DNA of 36,584 nucleotides from Candolleomyces eurysporus. Taxonomy: Eukaryota > Basidiomycota > Agaricomycetes > Agaricales > Psathyrellaceae. Where the stretch lies: positions 1-36,584 of the forward strand of contig JANBPK010000902.1 in assembly GCA_027579435.1 (NCBI GenBank), written 5' to 3'. The translations under genes were made by a program, and so were the position numbers. The notes beneath the pieces are model-generated. The model did no database searches and had not been told where the DNA came from. It saw only the letters and a list, made by a program, of their open reading frames with translations. Positions 1 through 11,476 of this stretch are shown one piece after another (within the stretch, counting starts at the first letter, position 1; every line of letters begins with the position of its first letter).

Positions 1-410
1 TGTAATTGGACGCCTTTATAAACGAGATGGCTCGTTTACAAAAAATTCGAANCTGCGGAGGCTCGAGCGGGTCGTCGTTAAACTAGACGGTCCGCTTCCT
101 TGTCNACGGTAAACTCCAAGTTAGCGCTCGAAATCGTAATCAGACGTCTTTGAACTAGATGGCCTTTAAAAAAAGTTCTAACCCGCGGAGGCTCGAGCGG
201 GTCGTCGTTAAACTAGACGGTCCGCTTCTTCCCCAACGGTGAACTTCAAGTTGGCACTCGAGATCGTAATCGAACGCCGTTAAACTAGTCTACGAAAAGT
301 TCAAACCTGCAGAGGCTGGAGCGGGTCGTCTACGATCTTCAAACCAACACTCCGCCAAACGAAGTAGACAGTCCGTACGAAGAGTTCAAGCTGTTGAGCT
401 CAAACCGGAT
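1..410. repeat. Tandem satellite, about 130 bp unit
   Basis: Three successive copies of a unit that begins GCGGAGGCTCGAGCGGGTCG are visible, starting near 55, 185 and 309, so the period is 130 then 124 bp. The first two copies are close to identical over their first 45 bp and carry the same downstream words (AACGGT, CAAGTT, CTCGA, ATCGTAATC). The third is more diverged and degrades after 340. The window starts inside an earlier copy, so the array continues to the left. No coding potential is seen. Up to the gene end at 611 nothing else is supported. Confidence 0.8.
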
Positions 411-610
411 GTCACATCTTATTGACGATGAAAGTTTATAATCATGAACACGGTATACAAGAATGTTGCCGAGGGATGCGGCACTAAATGCAAGAAATAC
501 TACTGAATGGGCAAGAAATTGTCCGAACTGGAAATAAGCAAATATATCAATGTGCGAGGGCGAAGATGGATGACAGAACTCGCGCCAGTCACCATGCATT
601 TCCCCTCCAT

Positions 611-2117
611 TCAAGCGAGCTGGAAACTCTCAGCTTCACGCTCCTGCTGCATTTCTTTGCGTCGGAGCTTGATTCTGGCAACGACAGAGTCCTCATGGAT
701 TGTACGAGTATCTGATGTATTGAGTTTCGGGAAAATCTGCCTAGAGAAAGGCATCAGTCGCAGTAGTCTCTCGAAGCCGCTGTGCACAATACCGGTTCCA
801 CCACCTGAGAAGTTCATCGGCTTCCTCTCGTTCCTCTGGATCCTCCAATAGCTCAACTATGAGGTTGTAGAAATATTCGGAGTCGGTCACCCGGTCAGTT
901 CGCGAAAATGTACTGGCCGAACAGAGTGCAAATCGAAGCTGCAAGTCCATGTGTGCACTGATTCGAATACGCCGCATGAGTATTGGATGACGTACCTGCG
1001 TGGCAATATACGCAATAGATGGACCTGTGACAGCTTTCATGCCGTGTATGCGCGCATTGCAAGATCTAGTCGCACGACTTTCATTCCGGTCGTTGACGGA
1101 GCTTGGAGAGGTAAAGACATGCTTGAAGGCCTGAATTGTTACAAAATCAGTCGGGAGTCAGGGTTTCACAGATAAACCAAAAGATTCTAGTACCGAAACC
1201 AAAATACGACTTTGCAAGAGGCCTTCCCAAGGATTGGCGGGATTGTATGCGTAGTCTCTGTAAATGAAGCGAGGCCACATATCCCCAGAAGGCACGAGGG
1301 TACCACCTTTGAGATCCCGGCGAATCCTGGTAGTGATAATCCATCAGACCCGGCTTCACCAAATGCTGGTGAATCGACTTACTTGGGATTGTTCCAATCC
1401 AAATTTACTGGGCAAAGAAGGTGACCAGTTGTATCATGATAGAAACCGCGATCGGTCTTCACATTGCGTTGGATGGGTGGGTTCAACACCCCGTTATGGG
1501 GCGTGATCAAATCAACAACGGCGGATTTCAATGATTTGCAATCGTCCGCACGAGCTCCATTTATTCCTTTGGTTACCTTTTCGAAGGAGGTTATCAGCTG
1601 TAATAGTCCAGCGAGTGAGATGTTACTGCACCATCTCTGCAATGTAGTATATCTCTTGCTCTGATCCTATGCAGAGCCTCTCCTCCAGGTTAGGAGACGA
1701 CGCCAGGAGCTGGCAGTAGACGTCATGTTCCTTCTTCTCGCTGTAGGCACGATTGTTTCATCCGTCAATTCTCTCCCACCCGCGAGGAATAGCGCTTACC
1801 TTAGTGAAAGATCGGCTTCGGAAAGACGACCTAGCTCCAGTTGGACTGTCCTGGAAAGCCCATTCTTGATCAGGGTTTGTACACGACAAAACGTGCTGAC
1901 TGTTCTGCCGAAGTGACGACCGTGGCCAACTAATGGGTCTGTCTTCACCCTGAAGGCCGCGGCTTAGCGGTCTGCCCACACAAACTTATCAGAATGCGAC
2001 ATACTGTTTCAAAGGTGGTCCGGTGGCAGTGAAAATATCTGTGTATCCGCGTTTACGGGCATTTGCCTGCGGAGGTTGATTGTCTTTGCCGGAGTCGGCC
2101 GTAGTAGTGCTGGCCAT
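611..2117 (-). CDS. Basidiomycete-specific protein, DUF6698-like, 8 exons, intact
   Basis: Splicing gives a continuous 369-residue frame from ATG at 2117 to TGA at 611-613. Exons: 2005-2117, 1800-1949, 1632-1740, 1383-1576, 1194-1326, 996-1130, 793-938, 611-740. All seven introns are 52-63 bp with GT..AG ends, and every junction keeps phase. Landmarks I associate with this Agaricomycete family are KTDPLVGHGRHFGRTV near residue 42, KGINGARADD near 128, LVPSGDMWPRF near 205, AFKHVFTSPSS near 234, and a C-terminal block with LLEDPEEREE followed by LLRWWNRQIFP. The function of the family is unknown to me and no enzyme motif is visible. Members are often multicopy in repeat-rich regions. Confidence is high for the gene model, moderate for the family name. 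Confidence 0.85.
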
Positions 2118-2189
2118 TGGCGGGTACTGCGGAGTAAAAGGAGAGGGCGCCTGCTGATGATGAATATGCGTCGGACGCGCTCACAGTTA

Positions 2190-2199
2190 CTTATATATC
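2190..2199 (-). promoter_or_regulatory. TATA box of the gene starting at 2117
   Basis: The minus strand reads GGATATATAAG about 75 bp upstream of the ATG at 2117, a canonical position for a fungal TATA element. No other promoter element was distinguished in the 2118-2440 spacer, where I see no gene. Confidence 0.4.
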
Positions 2200-2442
2200 C
2201 TGAGTCCTACACCGGCCCGAAAGTTCTTCAGTCTCCTCAGTTCAAGTTGGCTCCGAGTCGTTGCAGGTTTCTATGACTTCCGAGTGTATGGGGCCGGTGT
2301 GAGGCTAAGCACCCTCTTGGCAACTGATGCTTCCGAATGCGTTGGCGACATGTATAATTATAAAGGAAGTGTCATTGCTAGCCGTAACGTTGACAAAACA
2401 GCAGGGGTGGCAGGGCCATTAGTATACAACCTCTTCAGTGGC

Positions 2443-2999
2443 CAGGGTGATCAAAGGGACGGCACTAAGCGGAGTCTCTCAAGCATCTTCTATCGGGTAC
2501 ATGCCATCGTATGCTACCAGCTCTCGATCATCTAACTCATCCAATTCGTTTGGTTCATCAGATCGACGGTTCCGAGGGCTGTGCTGCCTCTGTTACTGGC
2601 ATCTCGTTGACAACGCTAATCGGATCGAATAGTTATAAATTTTACACTGTGTTGCGGGACCCTGACTGGTACTAGTAAATATTCAGTAGACAGAGTAGTC
2701 AAAGAGACGGGAAAGTAGAGTATTTCAAGCATCCTCTATCGGGTACATATCATCGTATGCCACCAGCTCTCGATCATCTAACTCATCCAATTCGCCTGGT
2801 TCATCAGGTTGACGGGAGTCACTTTCTGCAATATCATCCTGAATCTTGTCGGCTTGCTGCATGCTACCGCTCGGAAACTCGGAGCAACCTAGCCTTGGTT
2901 CCGAGGGCTGTGCTGCCTCTGTTACTAGCATTAGTTGACAACGCCAATCGGATCGAATAATTATAAATTACACACCATGTGTTGCGGGGCCCTGACTGA
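2443..2999. repeat. Tandem duplication of the transposase 3' end
   Basis: Copy A (about 2443-2670) and copy B (about 2693-2999) share long near-identical stretches, including CTCTATCGGGTACAT and CCAGCTCTCGATCATCTAAC, and end in the same GTTGCGGG.CCCTGACTG word. Copy B contains the last exon and last intron of the transposase gene on the minus strand. Copy A lacks about 80 bp in its middle (the stretch equivalent to roughly 2810-2895). The duplication leaves a second truncated copy of the transposase tail just upstream of the gene at 2117. Confidence 0.8.
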
Positions 3000-5900
3000 C
3001 AGAGGCTTGCTGTAGGAGGCAAAAATCAAAATCAGGCGGAATAGAAGGAATGATCGGAGGCGGGAAGTCGGGGTACATGTATTTATGCCCAACAGCCATT
3101 CCCCACTGGTATCTCATGAACATGTCACGATCAACAAACCTGGCAAAATGGCGTCAGTGATCGTTTACTCTAAAGCACGGCAGGATTAGCTCACTCATTG
3201 ACGAAGTATGCGTTCCACAGATCCTCCCCGCTGGTATTCCACTGGGAGTTTCTCTCGTCTGACTTGCCACAGGAGATTTGCGGGATAAGATGAACACCGC
3301 GGACCACGTCTGTGGGATCAATGAACCCCAGGGCATCTGCGTCCGTCAGGGGGCATGGCTTCACTCGAACTAGAGAAAATTCGTCGCCATGGTTTTGTAC
3401 GGTGTACCACCGAACCCAGAGGAACTCTAGACGGTGCAACCTGTCACGCCTGGTTCCGTCTGGAAGGGCACCGACAAACGATGCATTTGCATGGAATATT
3501 TTCAAAACTCTGGCGTAAACGTAGGGATGTTCTGTTTTCTGGCTGTTGGGCGTATAACTGGCGTTCAATAGCATGATGTTATGCTGGGAAGAATTGGTAT
3601 GAATGACATCTTCGTCTCTTCGCATGTCGTAAGTAGTATAGTTGAATCTTGCGACTTTGTGTTCATAAATTCGCTCGTGTTGAACCTTCACAGATGGCCA
3701 TTCTGCGTGGTGAAGAGAAGCATCAGTATCACGCAAAAATCCCATGCGTCCAAGTATGCGTGAAAGCAGATGTTGCTTCAGCTTCGGGATGAAATCCTTC
3801 GAAACAAAAGTCAGTACAACGGGTTTGTATCCGTACTGGAGGATTGCTCGGCCTACTATCAAGTATAAGTCTCCGAGGTGAGTCANATAATTATACAAGG
3901 CTTNTGGGCTGTTTTGATTCATGCCTAGAACATAAGGCAAATCTGGGGATGACCGAGCAGTCGCCAAGGGCNGTGTCTCTGGTGCAGGAGTTTCGGACAT
4001 GCCTGCTCGTATTGCGGCGAGCCTGGCTTGACGGCGTTCGATTTGGGCCATTTGATGTTGGTAATCCTTCTTGTCCGTTCGTGGCCACCAGGACTTGGGT
4101 TGACGATGAAAAAGTTCTCCCTTGAAGATCGGGGTAAGTGTCCGTCACGGCAGGTGATGAAACTTGGCTCACTGTCTCGGTCGAGTAGGAGTCCGTCGTC
4201 CCAAATCTTGAAATCGTTGAGACATAGTCTCCTAGATAATGAAACTTTATCGTATAGATGCCCAAAGAAACTGGCTTCCGGGAAGCGGTAGTGGCGGCCC
4301 CATTCTTGGCATTTCGGCGAGCTCGTGCCTCCGCCTCCTTAGGGAGCTCACGTGTAGCCACCTTAGAGCACGTATCCCTGTCAAATATCCTAATCTGTGN
4401 CCCGAGAAGCGTTGTCGAGTACTCCAAAAGCTTCAGGGTGAAGTCGTTGTGTAAACGGAGTTTTGCCAAGGCGTGCCATTGGGCGAAAGTGTACAGCAGT
4501 TTCAGGAGGGTTGTATTGTGAGGTTCGGGCAGCAAGGAGTCAAATGCTGGGATAGCACACTGAGAATCGTCAGCTATATTTCGGCCAGTGTTTGCAAATC
4601 GCCCATACCTGGAGAAGGTCTTCATAATCCCTGGCAGCTCTACGTTTCATCTCAGATGCATTTTTGGAAAATTTACGGATGGAATCCCGCCCAAAGGTTG
4701 GGGTAGATCGATACCTGGGAAAGGCGAGTTAATAGCAGCCTAGTCAATTGAAATATCAAAGTCCTACCGAAAGTCCAGTTCGGCAGCAAGAGTCCGCTCT
4801 GAGGGCCGTGTAAATGCATCGAGTAGCCGGATGAGATGTATGAACAATCGCTTCCAAACACCAACTTCGACTTCGTGGAGGGGATCAACTACCAGTGTCG
4901 AAAGGATACTGAAATTAAACGGTGCCAGNGACCTTTGAAATGCGTTCTGATGGGATGGACGTAAGCATACAGCATCTAGATGTGACAGACGGTTCATACC
5001 TCAACTGCAATCAGCGACTCGCCTTTCAGGTGNTNATCAACTCGATCACCGTCGATCGCAAAGCCTCCCCCGAATGCATCTCCCCNTGCGTCTGCAATGG
5101 ATATCATTTGTTTCTTTTCATCACGCAGCGATGAATGCCTCTCCGAATCTTCAGGCGCACCAAGTTTCGAGAGATCAAACTTGGATTTGACGACGAGGCA
5201 CCGGTGGCAAGGGTGATTCCCATTATTTCGGATGGTGGAAACAAGACCCCTGTGAAATAGCGATGGCAAGTGAGTTCACTCAGCTGCCATCTCTTACTGA
5301 CAAGCGATCTTACTTCTCTGGATAATCGGCGGAGTAGGTGAAGATCCGAGGAAAAAAGCGACGCCTCCGCCCATCCACACAGGTCAGGNCAATGCCGCTT
5401 CGCATAGCATCGATCAGTTCGCCGTCCAACAATGACGACCACTGTTTATGGAAAACCTCACGGTTGCAGTGGGTAATCAGACCTTCAGATGGAACCTTGC
5501 CTCCGTTTTTCTCCTTGAGGAAATCAATGAAACTGTCGGGTAACTGGGAATCCCTTCAAAAAACAAAGCCACCTGCACCAAACTGAAAGACGTACAGTGT
5601 CAAAATATGCAATTTGATTACACAACCGCTCTGTTGGCTTACACCGACGATACTTCGATTCATTGCCAAAGAACATATAGACTGGCCAAAGCGATGCTGA
5701 TCCAACCACTGCCAGAGAAGTAGAATCTGAATAGAACATCAATGCTACGACCACGCGCTCCAGAGTGCCATCTTCGTCGTCGAGACAAAGACCTTGAATC
5801 TCTTCGTGGGCCTCCCGAAATACAGGTGACGTGTAGAGTTCTCCGTGGAGGTTGGCTTCTGGGAAATGAGGGGCCGGTTTCCAAGTAGCGCGAAACGGAT

Positions 5901-7052
5901 AGTAGTGGAAATTGGGTTGATCGGTTGGATTTGTGAGCTTTTCTTTGATGACTGAAACAATACTGCGGCAGCGCATGTTGCCGACAAAGTACGTGTGCGT
6001 CCCGGGGTTTTTCATGCGATTGTGGAAGGGAATGTCGATGGAAATAGGCACAGTTTTCCATCCATCGTCTTCAATCCAAGCGCCGTCGACATCGTTGAGA
6101 TCTTCTTTGTTTGCACCCAGTGCTTTGAAGGCGGATGTCCAGTTGGTGTTTGCGACATCGGTGATCGAGAAGGTTGGGCCCTTGATAATTTTAAGGAGGT
6201 CTTGAAAATCGCGGATCGATTTGTTGTGAGATTTCCAGTACCAGTAGGCAAGAGAAAATGCGCTTTGACTTGAGAAGGGGCCATAACTAAGGCGCCCGGG
6301 CGCGGCCAATGGGCTTGGGGTATCGGTGAGATCGTGCAGGGTCACAATTTGGTCGGGATCGTGAATGGGTTGGGATTCAGGCGACACTAGATATTTTCGG
6401 ACAACGCCAAACGCGCTTGGTAGAGAAGTAAATGCTACAAGGTCTCTTGAAGTAACTGCAGAAGCTGCGTGGGAAGTTACAGTAGCTGAAGTCTGTTGAA
6501 CGGCCGTCAAAGCAGAACTCTCCATATCCAGTTGAACAGGCGGGGGACGCTCAGGAAGAACATCGCTTCGGTACCGAGCGGGAAGTCGAATCTGTCTGCT
6601 GCGTTTTCTCATTGCAATGGGTTGATTGATATCCTGGAGGGCCTGAAAATGTCAGAGTGAATATGGGTTAGAGGGCAGTTGGCGCAGCGTACAGATTCTT
6701 CCTGAGGCTCCATCTCCGGCCCAGAAACAAGGCTTGGCAATGGTGGCATAGCAGGTGGTGCCATCGGTTGATTCCCCTGAAGGTCGAGGTAGTTTAGAAT
6801 AGTTGAGCGGTTATAGAATGGCACCGTACTCACGAAGGTAGTGGGTGTTGTTGTTTCAGCATTCAGGCCCCGCGCGTCGATCCGGCGCTTTTTCCTGGCC
6901 TCCCATAATTCTTTTGTCTCAGCTAGAAGGTCCAAAAGCTCCCTTTTGCTTCCCCGACATTGTCGGCTGTGGTAATCAAGCGTCCATGATGTAGCATAGA
7001 CACCCTTGCATGTAGGGCACGGGAATACTTTGTGAGCGGCGAGTTCATACAT
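2725..7052 (-). CDS. Plavaka-type DDE transposase, 12 exons, open throughout
   Basis: Predicted cut-and-paste transposase of the Plavaka clade, acting in the nucleus. Exons: 6834-7052, 6693-6776, 5596-6642, 5314-5543, 5000-5249, 4768-4946, 4609-4714, 4164-4559, 3857-4120, 3195-3796, 2976-3139, 2725-2924. They join in phase to 1246 residues. Visible in order: a C2HC finger CPTCKGVY..H..C near residues 12-32; linker to 110; RNase H-like core with SDS after FY near 407, CVDGRRRRFFPR near 506 and LHEVEVGVW near 636 (candidate D, D, E); an HPCHRCL zinc pair near 540; then the family's FGTTDSYSTE, FNYTTYDMRR, RLEFLWVRWY, LGFIDP and FVDRDMFMRY blocks, and an acidic tail. The 43-64 bp introns are all canonical. 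Nine single N bases fall in or beside the exons but none changes the frame. Catalytic residues are assigned from spacing, not alignment. Element termini were not found. Confidence 0.88.
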
Positions 7053-7840
7053 AGCCTGCCATGTTGATATTTAGCATGCGCCAATAGTAGATCCTAACTG
7101 CTTACTATTATTGGAGATTCAACTGCCAGGGAAAGGAAATAGGGAAGCTCAGAGAGACCTGACGAAGACAAGACAACGGACTAATGCCGCGGAGTCTGAA
7201 ACACGGTTCAACATGCACGAGGGAGCGCCTTGGTTTCTGGGAGACCCACGTGACCGTGTCTGGAGCCTAGCGTTTGGCAAGCCCTTTCTCCTTCCTCTTT
7301 CCATGCATTGCCCTCATCTTTCTCTGCCTTACTTGTGCGCGTGATGGCGCAGTATGGCACTGACCTCTAAAGCTCCTTTGCAGCCCTTCCTGCTTCTTGC
7401 AAAGGGGTCAGCACGCTTCCAAGGGCCATCGTCTTGGCTCCGACCCAGAGACCCAGAGCCGGGGAGTAGAATTTTTGGTCGGGTTGACCCTGCCCCAGCC
7501 CGGTTTCGGCGTTACTTTGCGCAGGGAGTGCCTCTTTTTCGAGGGCGCTCGCCCACGCTCGTTCCCCCGGGCAAGGAGATGGTGCTGGGAGTATGACAAG
7601 CGCGGGGTGAGTTCCACGAAATATCTTATCCATGTTCGCCAAGACTGAAGACATTCCTGTGCATNGTTAGATACTGCTCAAACAAAACATTTGGTCATCT
7701 GCCTCCCCATCCAGTACTACCCGCCGGCCGAAGGACGTTGTCGATTAAATAGAAGCTGGGTATCAATGATAATCAGGTCACAATATACAGGCATTGGAAG
7801 ATAATTCTAGCAATCGTATCAAGCGATAAGGTTCCAGTTA
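7053..7840. other. Intergenic, GC-rich core, no supported gene
   Basis: The block 7380-7610 is GC- and C/G-run-rich and is open on both strands in several frames, as expected from composition alone. None of the frames has a start, introns or a protein pattern I can support. No terminal repeat of the neighbouring transposon could be recognised here. Confidence 0.3.
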
Positions 7841-9098
7841 CTACAACACTTCTCTATCAGCCAAAAGCTCCAGAAGGCTTGGCATTTCGAAGTCGCTGGA
7901 GTCTACATCCGTGTCCAAGTCGCTGTCAGCGACGAATTCTTCTTCGTCCAAGGTCATCAACCTCCGAGAACGGGTTGGAGACGGCGTCTCGGGAGCATCC
8001 CCTACAATTCTAGCGAATCTTGCTGCCCTTATCCGANGGTTGCGACGGCGGTTTGAACCACCNGAGAGACCAGGGGACTGGGGATTCCATTCAGCGCTGG
8101 AGTCGGAATCAAGGTACTGAAGAGAGTGATTGACTGCAAAGGCGTCACGGAACATGATTTTTTTACAGTGAACGCACTGGACGAAGATGGCCCAAAATTG
8201 GTCCTCAGATATCCCCTCACGGAGACTGCGATAAAGGGCATTCTTCTCTGCTTGGTGGTCGGCGGGGTTTCCGGTCTGAAGCACTGCACGGAATCACGAA
8301 GTCAGCAATGCGTTTGATTAGTTTGCTTACAGGATGGAACTGACCCCTGCTGGCTTCAGCACGCACAACGACGTCGGGCATCACTTGGAACAAGCCGTTC
8401 CCTCCGGGGAAAGATCCTCCCAGAGACGCTGGAATGTGCNCCAACTCTTGCGGTGGAAGCGCCCGAGCTAATGACCGAAGTTAATGGTGTGTCGCTCAAA
8501 TAATGAAAATGGCATCGACTGCTTACCTCGTCGAGGGCATTTTTGAAGGTTCAGGTGACCCACACCGTAAAACCTTTCCAAGCAAACTGACGGTTTGGAT
8601 TGAATCAGAATGAAATCCAAGTGCTTGATCGGCAAAGGCATCACTCACGCAAATAGCCGCAACGTTGCTTGGCACAGACCGCAACATATTCACCGTGTAA
8701 GACCGAAATGTTACGGTCCTGATCACNGTTCAAGGCTTCCACGATACCAATACGAGTTTCTGTGTAGTCCTTGCCTTCAAGATAAGCACACAGGCAGCAT
8801 NGGGCTTGAAATTCATGTGTACGTCGATAATCTTCGAGTTCGCTCGGGAACAGTCGACGCTCCAATTCGAGGTCGTAAGGCCTAATTCGCCAACCCAAAT
8901 TAACACATCAAAGTCCAATGGTAATGATAGAAGGCCCGGGACATACCAAGCATAGTCCACGATAGACTGAAGCTTTGAGTCATAGTGCTTTGGACGGGGG
9001 ATGCTGTGTCTAGTCTGTACATGAAAAGCTTCGACTTGNCGCAGAAAATGCTGCACAATGAGTCGGGGATCTGGGGTCTGGAGTCGAGGAGGATTCAT
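7841..9098 (-). CDS. Unrecognised cysteine-containing protein, 5 exons, intact
   Basis: Exons 8947-9098, 8649-8881, 8527-8586, 8331-8467 and 7841-8275 splice in phase to 338 residues, from ATG at 9098 to a TAA at 7841. The four introns are 55-65 bp and canonical. I do not recognise the family. The N-terminal half contains YDLELERRLFP followed by CCLCAYLEG and, after the EYVAVCAKQRCGYL stretch, more cysteines. The C-terminal half has a second pair, VQCVHCKKI, with a following histidine (AFAVNH), so two zinc-binding clusters are plausible. The last 80 residues are Ser/Asp/Glu-rich and look disordered. Single Ns at 9039, 8801, 8727, 8440, 8063 and 8037 do not break the frame. Reliable as a gene, unknown in function. 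Confidence 0.75.
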
Positions 9099-9916
9099 TG
9101 CGCAAATGAAAAGTTGGTATGCGAGTAGGAGACGTTGAGATAGACGATGGTTGGTTGAGGGGTGAAGACCGTATACGCCTGTATTTATGCTACGACGGGT
9201 GGATCCTTGGTTGCTACGGGAAGCACGGCCTCTTCTCTATATCCGTGTTATCAACGTCTTGTCAATTGTCATCTCAGGGAAGCAATGCCTTTTTTNAAAA
9301 TTGCATTTCTTNGTTGTTATCTTTTAGTGGCACACAGCCTTCGCACAATATTGAAGGAACGACGTGGCCCACATATTGCAAGACTACCTGTAGTCTTGCA
9401 ATATGTCGCCGGGAAGTAGATACTTAGCGGTGTCAACCGTATCTCAGGTAACAAGTTAGTGGCAGGGTTCGCGTCTCCATCACCGCGTCTGTTGGCATGT
9501 GACCGTTCCCTAGGCCGACTAGTGGAGTCCGTGCCACAGCGTTCGAATCAAGTTCGAATCATAAGACTATGAATACAACGGCATTGACTGGCCCAGTGTA
9601 TATGGCGTTCTGGCGGTCCTTGGGAGGGGCTTCACTGATTTATTAGGGATACCTTTTCCNGAGCCAAAATAAAAGTTTATATTCGTGTTCAGCGTCCTTT
9701 CCAGAGCTATTTGCTAAGTTCAGTGGCAGCGATAGGAAGAGATAGGCGTATACAGTACAGTGCGCCAGATTCCGACGGCGATATCACTCTTTTACCCNTT
9801 CCGTGTACAATCCCGTAGCATAATTTGACCGCNGGAACACTGTATTGCAGGTGATAAGGGACAAATCAGACATAGGTACAGAACTGGAAGCGACAGACAT
9901 GTACAAGTGTGGAATA
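9099..9916. other. Intergenic region with a hairpin, no supported gene
   Basis: This spacer separates two tandem minus-strand genes. Short plus-strand frames at 9119-9427 lack conserved pattern and contain N bases. The only structure seen is the perfect inverted repeat at 9371-9406, listed separately. Confidence 0.3.
9371..9406. repeat. Perfect 17 bp inverted repeat with 2 nt loop
   Basis: ACATATTGCAAGACTAC, then CT, then its exact reverse complement. Pairing stops at the next base on both sides. It could be a transcription terminator-like hairpin, the residue of a foldback element, or a binding site. It lies in the 5' flank of the gene at 7841-9098 and downstream of the gene at 9917-10967. 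Confidence 0.7.
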
Positions 9917-10967
9917 CTAAAGGGCCGCACGCATCTTACCCTTGCGATCGACAGAGGAAGACGCCTCCTCGTTGACCATGGGATGGGCTTGGGAGGGAGA
10001 GGGAGAAGGTGAACCAAGAGGAGGCGAGGACCGGGAAGGGGGAGGCACGGGCTCACTAGCCTGATGTTGGTGAGGAGGCCGCATCGCAATGAGAAATGGT
10101 GTCCCTTCTGGGGGAGGGCGGTTGCAGGGGTGCTGGGGCCCATGTGCAATGCATTTGGTGAAGAGTACCGCGTGGTGGAACCAACAATCGGGAGCATCCC
10201 GGGCTGCAATGCAGAGAGGGTCGCGTGCGAAGGTCTGGGGCCTCCACTGACATTCGGCAGCGGCGGAGTCCCCAGACTCCAGAGCGCCAGGCGCACCGAA
10301 CAGCCTCTGAACTGCTTTGGGCTTGCCTCCCNGGGGCAGCGACGACCCCGTAGCAGATTTACTCTTGGTTATCTCTTTGATCTTATTCTAAATGGTAATT
10401 TAAGCGGGCTTGCAAATAATTGGAGAGTCGGGCTAACTTACCTCCAACCAGCCGACCCAGGCGATCTTGGCCTGCTGGGGCTTGGGCTGGGGCATCGTGG
10501 TGAGGTCGGGGGGCACTGTATAATAACCGGGGNCTCATCCCTGGATGACCCCCAGGACGGAGTTCAGTCATCTGTTTAAAATCAGTCGTGAGCAGCCCGC
10601 GAGCAAACGATGCAAAGTAAGAACTTACACCGAGCATCTGCATGCGATAAAAATTGAGGATATGGGTCATGCTAACCATATGGGGCCTAAAGAGCTCGTC
10701 GTGTAAGGTTTCGTCGTCCCAGATCCCTTGGTACCTAGAGCACAGGGACTCATAGTCAATATATGTTGCTATACCGACGATTAATACTCGCCAATTTTCA
10801 AGCTGATCCAGTAAACGAATCGCGAGTGAATGGTCGGGAGGAGAGGCTGGTATATACGATGCATCATTCCCGGCGAAGATGACTTGCCGGAATACCTCAC
10901 TCGCTGACTCTGGCGAGTTTGGTACAGACTGGGTGGGGGGAGCACGGCAGGAGGAAGGAGCACTCAT
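9917..10967 (-). CDS. Unrecognised protein with proline-rich tail, 3 exons
   Basis: Exons 10629-10967, 10442-10571 and 9917-10387, with introns of 57 and 54 bp, give a coherent protein of about 312 residues, from ATG at 10967 to TAG at 9917-9919. An upstream in-frame extension to 11051 lacks an ATG. Exon 2 is 130 nt but needs 129 to join exon 3 in frame. The N at 10533 is the obvious surplus base. With it removed, exon 2 reads through PGYYTVPPDLTTM and AKIAWVGWLE into exon 3. Exon 3 contains QWRPQTFARDPLCIAARDAP and a cysteine/histidine stretch, then a Pro/Ser-rich tail. I do not recognise the family. The N-terminal part (residues about 50-112) looks alpha-helical. Gene model good, function unknown. 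Confidence 0.65.
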
Positions 10968-11054
10968 AGCGGCAGAGGGAATCGCACACGTATCAGCTAG
11001 TTTATTAGGAACTTCGGTTATATCCCTCCTCTCCAAGTCCAGCTGACGCAAGGC

Positions 11055-11222
11055 CTTCCTACCTGAGAACTAGCATGTTCAAAGGCGAAGCACCCTCAAA
11101 TTGGGAACCCTGAGCCCCACCCACAACGAGCCCTTCCTACTTGAGACGGGACGTAAATTTCTTGCAAAGTGAAGCACCCTTCCTACTCGAGATGGGACGT
11201 AAATTTCTTGAAAAGTGAAGCA
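11055..11222. repeat. 46 bp tandem repeat in divergent promoter region
   Basis: Two adjacent copies start at 11131 and 11177 with CCCTTCCTACT.GAGA.GGG and share GGGACGTAAATTTCTTG and AAGTGAAGCACC. A third, more diverged copy lies at about 11055-11097. They sit between the ATG codons at 10967 (-) and 11545 (+), so they could be a shared upstream regulatory array or neutral minisatellite. Confidence 0.75.
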
Positions 11223-11476
11223 CCCTGAACCTCACAACATAAGCACTGCCTTGAACTCTACTTGCCAATTCAAAGCACCTCGATCCAACCTGGCTTATCA
11301 CTTCAATTCAAACGGTCACCGGGTGTTTCCCTCTTTCGTAACGGCGAGCATTGCATAGCCTAAGCCTGGCAGTCGTCAATGAGATTCAATGATTGTTACC
11401 ACGCCTAACACTCTCTAGTCGTTGTCTACCATCTCCTCAATAAAATATTATCTTCAAAATAAGCAGGTTCTCGCTC

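Noticed and set aside
7354..7654. Overlapping open frames on both strands of a GC-rich block
   Set aside because: Absence of stops is explained by base composition. No conserved pattern, start context or introns.
10064..10579. 171-codon plus-strand frame
   Set aside because: It lies opposite a minus-strand gene whose exons join in phase, and its composition (Gly/Arg/Leu) is that of an antisense shadow.
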